A stretch of DNA of 64,000 nt from an uncultured Eubacterium sp. (GTDB taxonomy: Bacteria > Bacillota > Clostridia > Lachnospirales > Lachnospiraceae): contig CANRTU010000018.1 in NCBI GenBank assembly GCA_947642745.1, positions 1 through 64,000 of the forward strand, written 5' to 3'. The notes under the pieces are model-generated. The model was given only the letters and a program-made list of their open reading frames with translations. It was not told where the DNA came from and did not search any database. A program made the translations under genes and the position numbers. Shown here one piece after another: positions 55,812 through 63,830 of this stretch; the first letter of the stretch is position 1; every line of letters starts with the position of its first letter.

Positions 55812-56645
55812 TCAGCCTCTCAGTTTCTTTTTTACCGCTTCTTCTGCTTCTGACAGTACTTTTTCCCCATTTCCCAGCGCCTTCTCGATCATTCGTATGT
55901 CTTTAACCAGTCTCTGCAGATCGTCCACTTCCAATGATGCCGCCTGATCGGAACCGTACATGGACCGTTCCAGCGTAATGTGGCGTTCAATAGATGTGGC
56001 TCCCAGGGCTGCCGCCGCCATGGAAACAATTCTTCCTGTTTCGTGTCCACTATAGCCTACATCTACGCCATACCTCTCTCTTAATGCCGGTATCAGCATT
56101 AAATTCGCTTCTTCTTTATTCATTGGGTATGTACTGTTACAATGCATCAGCTCATATGGACATTCATTCTTTTTAAAAACCTCTACAGCCGCATCAATTT
56201 CTTCGTATGTACTCATCCCGGTCGCTATAAATGTATGTTTTTTCTCCTCCGCAACTGTCTGGAGCAGTTCCATATTTGTAAGCATGGCAGATGCTATTTT
56301 ATTATATTTCAGATCATACTGGCGCAAAAATATCTGAGCCTGTGTATCCCATGCGGACGCATACCATGCTATTCCCTTTTCTTTACAATAAGCGTCTATA
56401 ATGTCATATTCCTCTTTGCCAAACTCCAGGCCTTCTTTCTGTTCTCTCTGTGTAGTTCCCCATGGAGATTCCCTGTAACTGTCCAGATATTCTTTTGTAT
56501 ATACTTTGTCTATCGTTCTTTTCTGGAATTTAACCGCATCACAGCCAGAAAGGTATGACCAGTCAATCAGTTGTTTCGCAATATTCAGATCTCCATTGTG
56601 GTTAATTCCTATTTCTGCTGTAATAAATACGTGTCTGTTACTCAT
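55812..56645 (-). CDS. NeuB-like sugar-acid synthase
   Basis: This protein has 277 residues. FITAEIGINHNGDLNIAKQL, DAVKFQKRTIDKVYT, ASAWDTQAQIFL, FIATGMSTYEEID, LMHCNSTYPM, VGYSGHE and ERHITLERSMYGSDQAASLE are all classic NeuB motifs for phosphoenolpyruvate condensation with a sugar. The C-terminal antifreeze-like (SAF) domain, about 60 residues in NeuB/LegI/PseI, is missing, so the protein ends after the barrel. It may need a partner or accept an unusual substrate. It overlaps the KdsC-GmhA fusion gene by eight bases. Confidence 0.88.
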   Translation of the reverse strand: MSNRHVFITAEIGINHNGDLNIAKQLIDWSYLSGCDAVKFQKRTIDKVYTKEYLDSYRESPWGTTQREQKEGLEFGKEEYDIIDAYCKEKGIAWYASAWDTQAQIFLRQYDLKYNKIASAMLTNMELLQTVAEEKKHTFIATGMSTYEEIDAAVEVFKKNECPYELMHCNSTYPMNKEEANLMLIPALRERYGVDVGYSGHETGRIVSMAAAALGATSIERHITLERSMYGSDQAASLEVDDLQRLVKDIRMIEKALGNGEKVLSEAEEAVKKKLRG

Positions 56646-57738
56646 TTCTGCTTTCCTCCGTTAATTTTGATTCTATAATTTCACATATAATGTGACCAAT
56701 TAAAATATGGCATTCCTGTATGCGTGGCGTATCGTCAGAAGGAACTGCCACAACATAATCCGTATCTTCCAGGACAGGCAGCCGGCCGCTGATATTTCCT
56801 GTCATCAGTACAGTGATCAATCCGTCACTTTTCGCCTGCCGGAAAGCCCTGACAATATTCTCCGATTTTCCACTTGTGGTAATCCCGATCAGTACATCTC
56901 CCGCTCTGCCTTTTGCCTCCACCTGTCTCGCAAAAATCATATTATAATCATAATCATTTGCCAGAGATGTCAATACTGATGTATTTACAGATAACGCTTC
57001 CGCCGCATAAGCCTTTCTTTCCAGATAAAATCTTCCTACCAGTTCTGCCGCCAGATGCTGGGCATCTGCCGCACTGCCGCCATTTCCGCACAGTAATAAC
57101 TGGCCCCCTCGTTTGTAAGAACTTATTATTTCCCCACAGACCTCACTTATTACTCCCAGCAGGGATTCATCCTCCAGAATCTGCCCGGACACATGACAAT
57201 GTGTACTAATTCTGTCTCTTACAATATCTGAAACTTTCATATTATTTTCCAGCTCTCTTTCTTTATCATTTATTTTACTTAATTTCGTGTACAGCTCCGC
57301 AATACATCCCTGTCCCCCGGCAGTATCCAGAATCAGATCCACTATAAGTTTCACCTCGTAAACCGCATCCTTTGGACAGACGGACAGACCTGCGTATTCC
57401 AGCGCTCCGATATCATATTTTCCATCGCCTGTATAGCAGATCTGTTCCCGTTCTATACGATATTTACGCTCAAAATGCTCAAGTACTTTTTTCTTATTTT
57501 TTTCTCCCAGAGAATAAAAGTCCAGACTTTCAGCCAGATTTCTTGAAAATGGCGTATCTTCACCTGATATACAGCCCACCAGTATCCCATCATCCTGCAA
57601 ACTTTTAATTGCGTCCAGATCTTTATATGAAACAGACTTTATTTCCTTTGAGATACCATCTGTATACTTTTTACCGTCGGTAATGACACCGTCAATATCA
57701 AACAGCACCGCACGGATTTTATTTTTTGTAACAGTCAT
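56638..57738 (-). CDS. KdsC-like phosphatase fused to GmhA-like SIS isomerase
   Basis: This protein has 366 residues. Residues 1-160 form a KdsC-type HAD phosphatase: AVLFDIDGVITDGKKYTDG, VGCISGEDTP and CYTGDGKYDIGALEYAGL. Residues 170-366 form a sedoheptulose-7-phosphate isomerase-like SIS domain: LLLCGNGGSAADAQHLAAEL, LVGRFYLERKAYAAEALS, GITTSGKSENIVRA and IQECHILIGHIICE. The two are normally separate genes in Kdo and heptose pathways. The fusion lies directly before the NeuB-like gene and should supply or dephosphorylate its substrate or product. The start follows GTGGAGG. Confidence 0.88.
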   Translation of the reverse strand: MTVTKNKIRAVLFDIDGVITDGKKYTDGISKEIKSVSYKDLDAIKSLQDDGILVGCISGEDTPFSRNLAESLDFYSLGEKNKKKVLEHFERKYRIEREQICYTGDGKYDIGALEYAGLSVCPKDAVYEVKLIVDLILDTAGGQGCIAELYTKLSKINDKERELENNMKVSDIVRDRISTHCHVSGQILEDESLLGVISEVCGEIISSYKRGGQLLLCGNGGSAADAQHLAAELVGRFYLERKAYAAEALSVNTSVLTSLANDYDYNMIFARQVEAKGRAGDVLIGITTSGKSENIVRAFRQAKSDGLITVLMTGNISGRLPVLEDTDYVVAVPSDDTPRIQECHILIGHIICEIIESKLTEESRNE

Positions 57739-59096
57739 TATAAAACCTCCACGTTCTGCACCATTACCGGTTTTCCAGTCTTCCGGTACAGCTGCAGCAC
57801 GCTGCTCATATTTCCATAATACGCATCCGACAATATGACTGCCCGGTCCACATCCGGCGTATCGTCATAAATTCCCCATCCTTCCCTGATATACCGGTCA
57901 CGTATGTTCCGGTAGGTCTCCAACAGCCTGGGACGCATGGACGCCAGTGTACTTTCCGTCAGGGGATGGGGCCTCCAGAGAAGCGCTGTCTCATTGCTGT
58001 TTTTGCGGAACACTTCAAACACCTGCTCCATTTTTCTAAGCATTTTTTCATTATGCTCCAGCAGAGCCGAAATGGTACTGTTATAAAATATAATTTTTTT
58101 CCGGCTTCCGTCAGGTTTCTGGATCACGGACAGCCATCCGGGGGGAATTTCCAGCTCTTCTTTTGCGGTGCACAATACTTTGTCCACCTTCGGGGAGCCG
58201 GCGCCGGAAATCTTCTGTTCCCAGTACTGCCGGCCTGCCGGCCCGCCTTTTCTGCCGTACTCCGCCAGCGCCTCCACATATACTTTCTTCATGGCCTCCG
58301 ACTGCACGAACACTTTATCCGCATGAAAGACACCCGGCACCGTAAAAAAATGTTCATATCCCCTGACCTTTGACCTGTCATCAGGATCTATTTCTTCCAG
58401 TATAAAATATGGAATATATACCAGCCGGTCTGTAAAATCTTTTAACCGGCGTGCGTAATAACAGGGGTCCACACTGGTTACATAGTTATATTCATCATAT
58501 GGATTATGTATATATATAACATCCGGCCTTCTGGCTTCCAGATCATAGTCCTCATATCGGGTAACGGGCACATACGAAGGATACTGGTCCCCTTCATAAT
58601 GCATGGTATGAAAACTCCCGTCCGGGTTTTTATCATAATAGGGAAGCGGAACCACATAAACATCCGCCGTTTCATCCGCCGTTGCCGCCTTCCACACACT
58701 TTCCAGGCTGTCCCACATGGACGCCTTGTAGGGCAGGAAGACTACTTCCTTTTTATCCGGCGGAAGTTCTTTTTCAATTCCACTGTATAACCGGGACAGC
58801 TGACCGGACATCTCCTGCCCCAGCCGGTCAGAAACTCCTCCCTGGGAAAGTTCCACACTGACCCGGTACAAATTCTCACAGTAATCTTCCAGCAGACGCA
58901 CCAGACGCTTTGCCGTCTGCTCCGCAGCGCCTGTATAAGCCGTTTCCAGATACTCCCCGATGATAACCGCAGCCTCCTGGCATAAGCCCGGCATTTCATT
59001 TATAACCGGCCCGCATTTGTGCGCAGCCAGCGCCCCGTTTACTGCCTCAAGCAGCTTAATGGTATCCAGCAAGTCCTTCTTTTTCAGTCTGCCCAT
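57738..59096 (-). CDS. CDP-glycerol-transferase-like glycan protein
   Basis: This protein has 452 residues and starts at MGRLKKKDLLDTIKLL behind CAGGAGTATATC. The N-terminal 120 residues are helical. From about 120 the protein shows VVFLPYKASMWDSLESVW, PDVIYIHNPYDEYNYVTSV and RLVYIPYFILEE, and the C-terminal part has NETALLWRPHPLTEST and ILSDAYYGNMSSVLQLY. The general pattern resembles CDP-glycerol-type transferases, but the fit is weak. The stop overlaps the next start (TAATG). Composition is GC-rich like the recombinase gene before it. Confidence 0.6.
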   Translation of the reverse strand: MGRLKKKDLLDTIKLLEAVNGALAAHKCGPVINEMPGLCQEAAVIIGEYLETAYTGAAEQTAKRLVRLLEDYCENLYRVSVELSQGGVSDRLGQEMSGQLSRLYSGIEKELPPDKKEVVFLPYKASMWDSLESVWKAATADETADVYVVPLPYYDKNPDGSFHTMHYEGDQYPSYVPVTRYEDYDLEARRPDVIYIHNPYDEYNYVTSVDPCYYARRLKDFTDRLVYIPYFILEEIDPDDRSKVRGYEHFFTVPGVFHADKVFVQSEAMKKVYVEALAEYGRKGGPAGRQYWEQKISGAGSPKVDKVLCTAKEELEIPPGWLSVIQKPDGSRKKIIFYNSTISALLEHNEKMLRKMEQVFEVFRKNSNETALLWRPHPLTESTLASMRPRLLETYRNIRDRYIREGWGIYDDTPDVDRAVILSDAYYGNMSSVLQLYRKTGKPVMVQNVEVL

Positions 59097-59442
59097 GATA
59101 TACTCCTGTATCCGTCCCGGATTCTCCCGGAATGCTTTCCTGCCTGCGCCCTTGCAGGCACACTTACTGTGTCGGTCCTGTGTCGTTTTATCCGCAGCTT
59201 TCCACATGCTGTCAGACTCTGTCAGACCAGTCTGTCCATCCGGCATGGCGCTGCGCCACCAAACCTGTACTCCCTGCCGGTTACAATTTCAGGGTACGGA
59301 TTCACTGCATCTTACGTAAAAAACCGCAGTCCCCGCCGGCTGCCTGCGCCGCTTTCATCACTACAATACAGCGCCAGACAGTGCTTTCTCTTCCAGAGAA
59401 CATATGACAAAGCTGCGCCACCTGTTGGTGCTTCCGCCTCTT
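59097..59442. other. Spacer with a degenerate copy of the recombinase 3' end
   Basis: This 346-base region follows the recombinase-like gene. Directly after its TAA, the same frame continues KRRKHQQVAQLCHM, a degenerate copy of RRKEISGEQAAQLCHM at the gene's C-terminus. The underlying bases at 59401-59426 match 59509-59534 at 24 of 26 positions. The rest appears non-coding. It probably holds the leader of the downstream glycan genes. Confidence 0.6.
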
Positions 59443-60060
59443 TTACGGCACATCCCGCTCCTCCAGCATCCGCCTCTCTCTGGCCTTCTTGTAAAAATTC
59501 GCCTTTGACATATGGCAAAGCTGCGCCGCCTGTTCTCCGCTGATTTCTTTCCTGCGCCAGATCTGGTATACCTGCGGAAAGTTTTCCGGTACTGGCAGGC
59601 TGGGCCTGCCAAACCGCACACCCCGCTGTTTTGCCCGGGTAATTCCTTCCCGCTGTTTCTGCCGGCGTTCCGCCCGTTCCGCACGGGGAGCATATTCCAG
59701 CATGGACAGCACGATGTCCGCCACCAGTGTGTCATACTGGGTCCTGCCCCGCCTGGTATCCAGCTGTGGCATATCCAGCACGGCCACGTCCACACGTTTC
59801 TCCTTTGTCAGGATCCTCCAGCTCTGCCCGATTTCCCGGTAGTCCTCCCCCAGGTCGTCCAGGCTTCTGATATAAAGCATGTCGTCCGCCTTCAGGCGTC
59901 CCAGCAGCCGTTCGTATTCCGCATGGCGGCTGTCGCTGCCTTCCTGTCTGTCTATGAAAATATCTTTTTCCGGCACCTGCATTTCCCGCAGGGTAATAAT
60001 CTGGTCATCCGCATCCTGCCCGGAAAACCGGATACGGATATAACCATATATCCGCCTCAT
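59443..60060 (-). CDS. Serine-recombinase-like protein lacking catalytic residues
   Basis: This protein has 205 residues and starts at MRRIYGYIRIRF behind GGAGGAATCC. The resolvase fold is clear (YGYIRI...; EYERLLGRLKADDMLYIRSLDDLGEDYREI; EGITRAKQRGVRFGRPSLP). Where active members have RVS(T/S), it has RIRF, so the nucleophilic Ser is gone. Where they have LDRLGR, it has LDDLGED, losing both catalytic arginines. The C-terminal helix-turn-helix (ISGEQAAQLCHMSKANFYKKA) is intact. It is the first gene of the glycan locus. It probably binds DNA as a regulator rather than recombining it. Confidence 0.8.
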   Translation of the reverse strand: MRRIYGYIRIRFSGQDADDQIITLREMQVPEKDIFIDRQEGSDSRHAEYERLLGRLKADDMLYIRSLDDLGEDYREIGQSWRILTKEKRVDVAVLDMPQLDTRRGRTQYDTLVADIVLSMLEYAPRAERAERRQKQREGITRAKQRGVRFGRPSLPVPENFPQVYQIWRRKEISGEQAAQLCHMSKANFYKKARERRMLEERDVP

Positions 60061-60321
60061 GGATTCCTCCGCTTTCTCCATCCGGAGCGCACACCCGTTT
60101 CATACCAGACTCCGGATGACACGCTCTTCGCCGGCACGGCATATCAGCCGGATACAGCCGGCGTTTCTGCATTTCTTTCTAAATAAGTTTACTTTTTTAT
60201 TACATCTTTTCAGACCGGCTGTCCGGGCTGTATTTCATATTATTTCTGTTTCAATTTTCTGTTTAAATAAAGCATACATTTTTTAACCGCAACATTTCAG
60301 ATAATTTTGTCTTACAATTGT

Positions 60322-60350
60322 ACGGATTCTGACAAATCCGTTCGTCAGAA
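60322..60350. promoter_or_regulatory. Two overlapping, mutually exclusive hairpins
   Basis: ACGGATT/AATCCGT (60322-60341) and TTCTGAC/GTCAGAA (60327-60350) are both perfect 7-bp stems but share bases, so only one can form at a time. They lie about 260 bases upstream of the recombinase-like gene, within its likely leader or promoter region. Confidence 0.45.
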
Positions 60351-60498
60351 GATGTCTGTTCCCCGTTTTTCCATGTGGGATATTTACCTGTTTCTGCTTT
60401 TACTCCCTTATATCTGGAAATCTGCATATATAATGCTCTTAATAGTTCGTTCTTCCTGTATGATTCCGGTTTTATTTATAATTTTTTACTTTATAAGT

Positions 60499-60572
60499 TC
60501 AGGGTGTCAAAGTTTACACAATTTGCAAATAATAACTACAATTCATTGCCTGAGTACCTTTTGGCACCCTGA
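60499..60572. promoter_or_regulatory. Inverted-repeat-bounded promoter (possible invertible switch)
   Basis: Arms TCAGGGTGTCAAA (60499-60511) and TTTGGCACCCTGA (60560-60572) are inverted with 12 of 13 matches. Inside, on the plus strand, TTTACA (60513-60518) and TACAAT (60537-60542) with an 18-base spacer form a good SigA promoter pointing away from the glycan locus. Inversion would point it at the locus. Alternatively the arms form a long-loop hairpin with no recombination role. Confidence 0.5.
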
Positions 60573-60703
60573 TTTTTATAGGAAAAATCGTCCTGTAAAA
60601 TAATCCCCTCCAAAAGGGGCGCCATGTTGCAGAGAAGATGCTGCCAGTGGCAGCCCGACGCAGGCGGTGTATCAGGCATAGCCGGATACTTTTTTATAAG
60701 GAT
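60573..60703 (+). repeat. Dispersed hairpin element, copy 5
   Basis: It begins with the TATAGGA/TCCTGTA hairpin around AAAAATCG, then CCCCTCCAAAAGGGG and GAGAAGATGCTGCCAGTGG. It continues CAGCCCGACGCAGGCGG and ends with a GTATC...GATAC stem and TTTTTT. It is the only copy without a co-oriented gene directly downstream. It abuts the inverted-repeat-bounded promoter, which would transcribe it as it stands. Confidence 0.75.
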
Positions 60704-61109
60704 AGGCGTATTGCAAACATCTTTTTCCAGACCGTCAAAGAAACGGAAATAGAAAACTGATACAGAAAATTAAAAACGGCCTGTATGCTAAAATTTTTTC
60801 ACATCTATTATGCTGGTATCCTCCCTGTCAGACTGTCTGATGCAGCAGACTTCCACAAAGTTTTGTCCGTTCTGATGGCATTCCGTCTACCCATAGTAGC
60901 AGTCAGCCGGACCAAAGGAAGAGAATGTCCCTGGAGCTTATCCGTAATATCAGAGCCATGAAACAGTGCTATTCCAGACTCACCTGAATCTATCGGAATG
61001 ATCATCATTCGAAATAATGTTCTAAAGAAAACCAGCGAACAAATACCGGGCCAGAAAATAACACCATATGAATTGCAGATACATTACCGATAAGCATCCA
61101 TTATTTTTA
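60704..61109. other. Intergenic region, no gene seen
   Basis: This region lies between the fifth dispersed element and the end of the anti-sigma gene. It contains only short open frames without similarity or ribosome binding sites. No promoter or terminator was clear. Confidence 0.4.
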
Positions 61110-61977
61110 TTACTCCGGAATATCTTCTATTTTGCCACCGCTAACGTAAAACGCATTGTCTGTACCATATTTTTTTATGATTGCCTTATATCTTTGTTCC
61201 GCCTCTGCCTTAGAATCATACCCATCAATAATAAGCAGATATTCTCCTGTCATATTCCGAACCTGAACAGGCTTTTCCTCTTGATACTGTAAAAGCAGGG
61301 AACCCAGCTCCTCATCAGAAGAAACCGGATCTGTGAGAAGAAAATATACCATCTGACCCGGATGTTTTTCTTCCGCGGTATAATAAGCATCCTGATAAAA
61401 GCGAATGATCATCGAGCCCGGATCGGAAAACTCCATGATTTCATAATTATATAATTCTTTTAAAACAATAACAAACGCCATATCATTTTCCCGCAGGGTC
61501 TTTATCCGATACATATCCAAAACCGCATCAGCCTCATCCAGCTTTTCTTTCAGTAAATCATAGAAACCGCTGTCAATCCCGTGAAATACAATCTGAACCC
61601 TTACCGGAGCATAATGATATAAAACCGAATAGGAAAGCACCTCGTCCGCAGCCCCTCCTTCTGTAGAAAAAGAGATTTGGAGCGACCTGGAATCCGAACA
61701 TACTACCGGAGTAACATGTTTCTGTTTTTTCCTCCATGACCAATTCTCAGAGCCTGTACAAACTCTTTTACAATTGGTATTTCTTTAGCGTAAGTGTAAA
61801 GCATGGGAATATTCGCACATCCAAGCAATATCAGAAGACACGCCGCAGCCACATACCTATGGAAAATCCTTTTTTTCCGCTGTTTTTTTCCCTGTTTATT
61901 CCATTTTCTATAGCCGCAAGCAGTTTATCGTCTGGTATGACTATATTATCATAGCTTTCTTTTCCCGCATTTAACAC
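61110..61977 (-). pseudogene. DUF4179-type anti-sigma factor, two frameshifts
   Basis: The GTG at 61977 overlaps the sigma gene stop and follows AAGGAGG. The product starts VLNAGKESYDNIVIPDDKL. The frame is lost at an A7 run near 61873 and again at an A6 run near 61727, each restored by one more A. Between them lies the membrane helix (YVAAACLLILLGCANIP) followed by TYAKEIPIVKEFVQAL. The extracytoplasmic part has VLSYSVLYHYAPVRVQ and ends YDSKAEAEQRYKAIIKKYG. This is the usual anti-sigma partner of the upstream ECF factor. Both breaks at A runs suggest sequencing error or genuine decay. Confidence 0.75.
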
Positions 61978-62468
61978 GACCGGCCGCCTCCTTCCATAAA
62001 ATTCCGCATCCATTCCAGACACCGGTAGACTTTTGATTTAACAGTGCTTTCCGGAAGCCCGACAATATTTGAAATGTCCCTGAAAGAATAGCCCTCAAAA
62101 TATTTCAGGATAATAAAGGATTTATCCTCTGCATTAAGAGCATCCAATGCAGTATATAAATCAAACCTGATTTCCTGTTCCAGTTTTTCCACATCGTCAT
62201 CTTCCAGCATATAGTCTTCCAAAACAACCTGCCTGGAATTTTTTCGTATCATCTCCAACGCCGTATTTATGACAATCCGTGTCATCCATGTTATAAAATA
62301 ATCCGGCTTGCGCAAATCCCTGATATGCACAAGACCTCTATAAGCAGCTTCACTGACAATATCCAGTGCTTCCTGTTCATTTTTCACAAAACTGTATGCA
62401 ATCCGATAAAATTTCTGCCTGCTTTTTACCATTAACTCCGCATACTCATGTTTTTCAATGCGTTTCAT
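61971..62468 (-). CDS. ECF RNA polymerase sigma factor
   Basis: This protein has 165 residues. Region 2 is YRIAYSFVKNEQEALDIVSEA with the -10 recognition segment after it (WMTRIVINTALEMIRK). Region 4 is ALNAEDKSFIILKYFEGYSF with the helix-turn-helix SFRDISNIVGLPESTVKSKVYRCL (in part: ISNIVGLPESTVKSKV). It directs a regulon under control of the adjacent DUF4179 anti-sigma gene, whose start overlaps the sigma stop. If the anti-sigma gene is truly broken, the sigma factor would be constitutively free. Confidence 0.9.
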   Translation of the reverse strand: MKRIEKHEYAELMVKSRQKFYRIAYSFVKNEQEALDIVSEAAYRGLVHIRDLRKPDYFITWMTRIVINTALEMIRKNSRQVVLEDYMLEDDDVEKLEQEIRFDLYTALDALNAEDKSFIILKYFEGYSFRDISNIVGLPESTVKSKVYRCLEWMRNFMEGGGRSC

Positions 62469-63113
62469 GAGAATGATAATTTCTTCCTTCAGATTTCATA
62501 AACAAAAATAGAAGCCTTGATTTCCATAACCTTTATCATGTAAAATAAAAGACAGGCATCAGTCAGCTTAACCCGTTATATCATGCCCCTGGGATATGTT
62601 TCATAAATTTTAGATGAATTCCCCATATCATGTCCTCTGGGCACCCTGGGACAGCTGCCTTTTCCCGGCTGTTTCCTGCAGAATATACACATTCCCGCTC
62701 TGTTTTCTGCGTCTGTACCAGACAAATATAGATGACAAATAGTGAAAAGACACATAATATTGCCGGACAATGCGGTGCTTCCTGTCATTGCAGACTGTTG
62801 TAACTGTATAGTGATACGGAAATTCCAGCATTGCCACAAATCAGCCGGGATATACTGCCAGGACTGTTATACGGGAAAAGCAGGATTAAATGAGGATGTT
62901 GCTGGAAACAGCAGAGAAAGGCGTCCGGAATATAAGTTAAGCTTCCGGCTGCCATGAGAAAAATAACAGTTATCAATGAATCATCCTTTGTGTTCACTGA
63001 AGTATAAAATCAGACTTTTTCGTATCAGAAACCGGGAAGAAAAGCTGTAACAGAGCTGACCGCTTTAAAGACAGAACCTACAGCACGATAAAAAATACTA
63101 CCGGAGGTGTCTT
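62469..63113. other. Intergenic region, no confident gene
   Basis: This region holds the divergent upstream regions of the sigma and Dph6-like genes. A minus-strand frame of about 70 codons near 62628-62837 (starting MAMLEFPYHYTV) has plausible composition but no ribosome binding site or known family. I make no gene call. Confidence 0.35.
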
Positions 63114-63755
63114 ATGAAATTTGCCATGTCATACAGCTGTGGAAAAGACAGCACACTGGCGCTCCACAAAATGCTGGAACAGGGTCATGAACCCGTGTGT
63201 CTGGTAGTGATGGTAAATAAATCCGCAGGCCGTTCGTATTTTCACGGCGCTGACCATACCATGCTCAAACGATACGCACAGTCCCTGGCCCTGTCCATGA
63301 TTACATGTCCGTCAGACGGTACGGACTACCAGTCAGCCTTTGAAACGGGTCTTCATAAAGCAAAAGCAATGGGAGCCGTAGCCGCCTGCTTTGGCGATAT
63401 TGATATTACAGAAAACAGGCAGTGGGAGGAAGCCCGTTGTCAGGCCGCCGGACTGGTTCCCTGCTTTCCACTATGGCGGCGGGGACGGGAAGAAACAGTA
63501 TATGAACTGATCCGGCTGGGATACCAGTGCCTGATTAAAAGCATAAACTGTAACGTTCTGCCAGCGGATCTGCTGGGAACTGTGCTTGATGAGACATCCA
63601 TCCGGATCATGAAATCAGCGGGTATTGATATTTGCGGGGAAAACGGCGAATACCACACACTGGCTGTAGACGGGCCGGTATTCCACACCCCGCTGCGGTT
63701 TGAGACCGGCAATAAGATAAAATCAGGGGAATATGCGTTTGTAGAAATCAGATAA
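63114..63755 (+). CDS. Dph6-like ATP pyrophosphatase
   Basis: This protein has 213 residues and starts behind CCGGAGGTGTCTT. The PP-loop is SYSCGKDSTLALHKM, with Cys replacing the usual second Gly of SGGKDS. GDIDITENRQWEEARCQAAG and GENGEYHTLAVDGPVF are signatures of the diphthine-ammonia ligase-related family. Bacteria lack diphthamide, so the bacterial members adenylate and amidate another, unknown substrate. It is monocistronic as far as the window shows. Confidence 0.85.
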   Translation: MKFAMSYSCGKDSTLALHKMLEQGHEPVCLVVMVNKSAGRSYFHGADHTMLKRYAQSLALSMITCPSDGTDYQSAFETGLHKAKAMGAVAACFGDIDITENRQWEEARCQAAGLVPCFPLWRRGREETVYELIRLGYQCLIKSINCNVLPADLLGTVLDETSIRIMKSAGIDICGENGEYHTLAVDGPVFHTPLRFETGNKIKSGEYAFVEIR

Positions 63756-63830
63756 TCCTTCCCATGAAACGCATATTCCGGCAATTTCAGGGCGTGTCTG
63801 AAAACAGGGCACCTTCTGTGCTTCCGGCTT

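Noticed and set aside
60307-60603. Small hydrophobic frames upstream of the glycan locus
   Set aside because: They overlap the inverted-repeat promoter and the dispersed element and have no ribosome binding site or conserved motif.
62576-62839. Minus-strand small proteins near the sigma gene
   Set aside because: Two overlapping frames compete, and neither has a start signal or a recognisable family. One may be real but cannot be supported.
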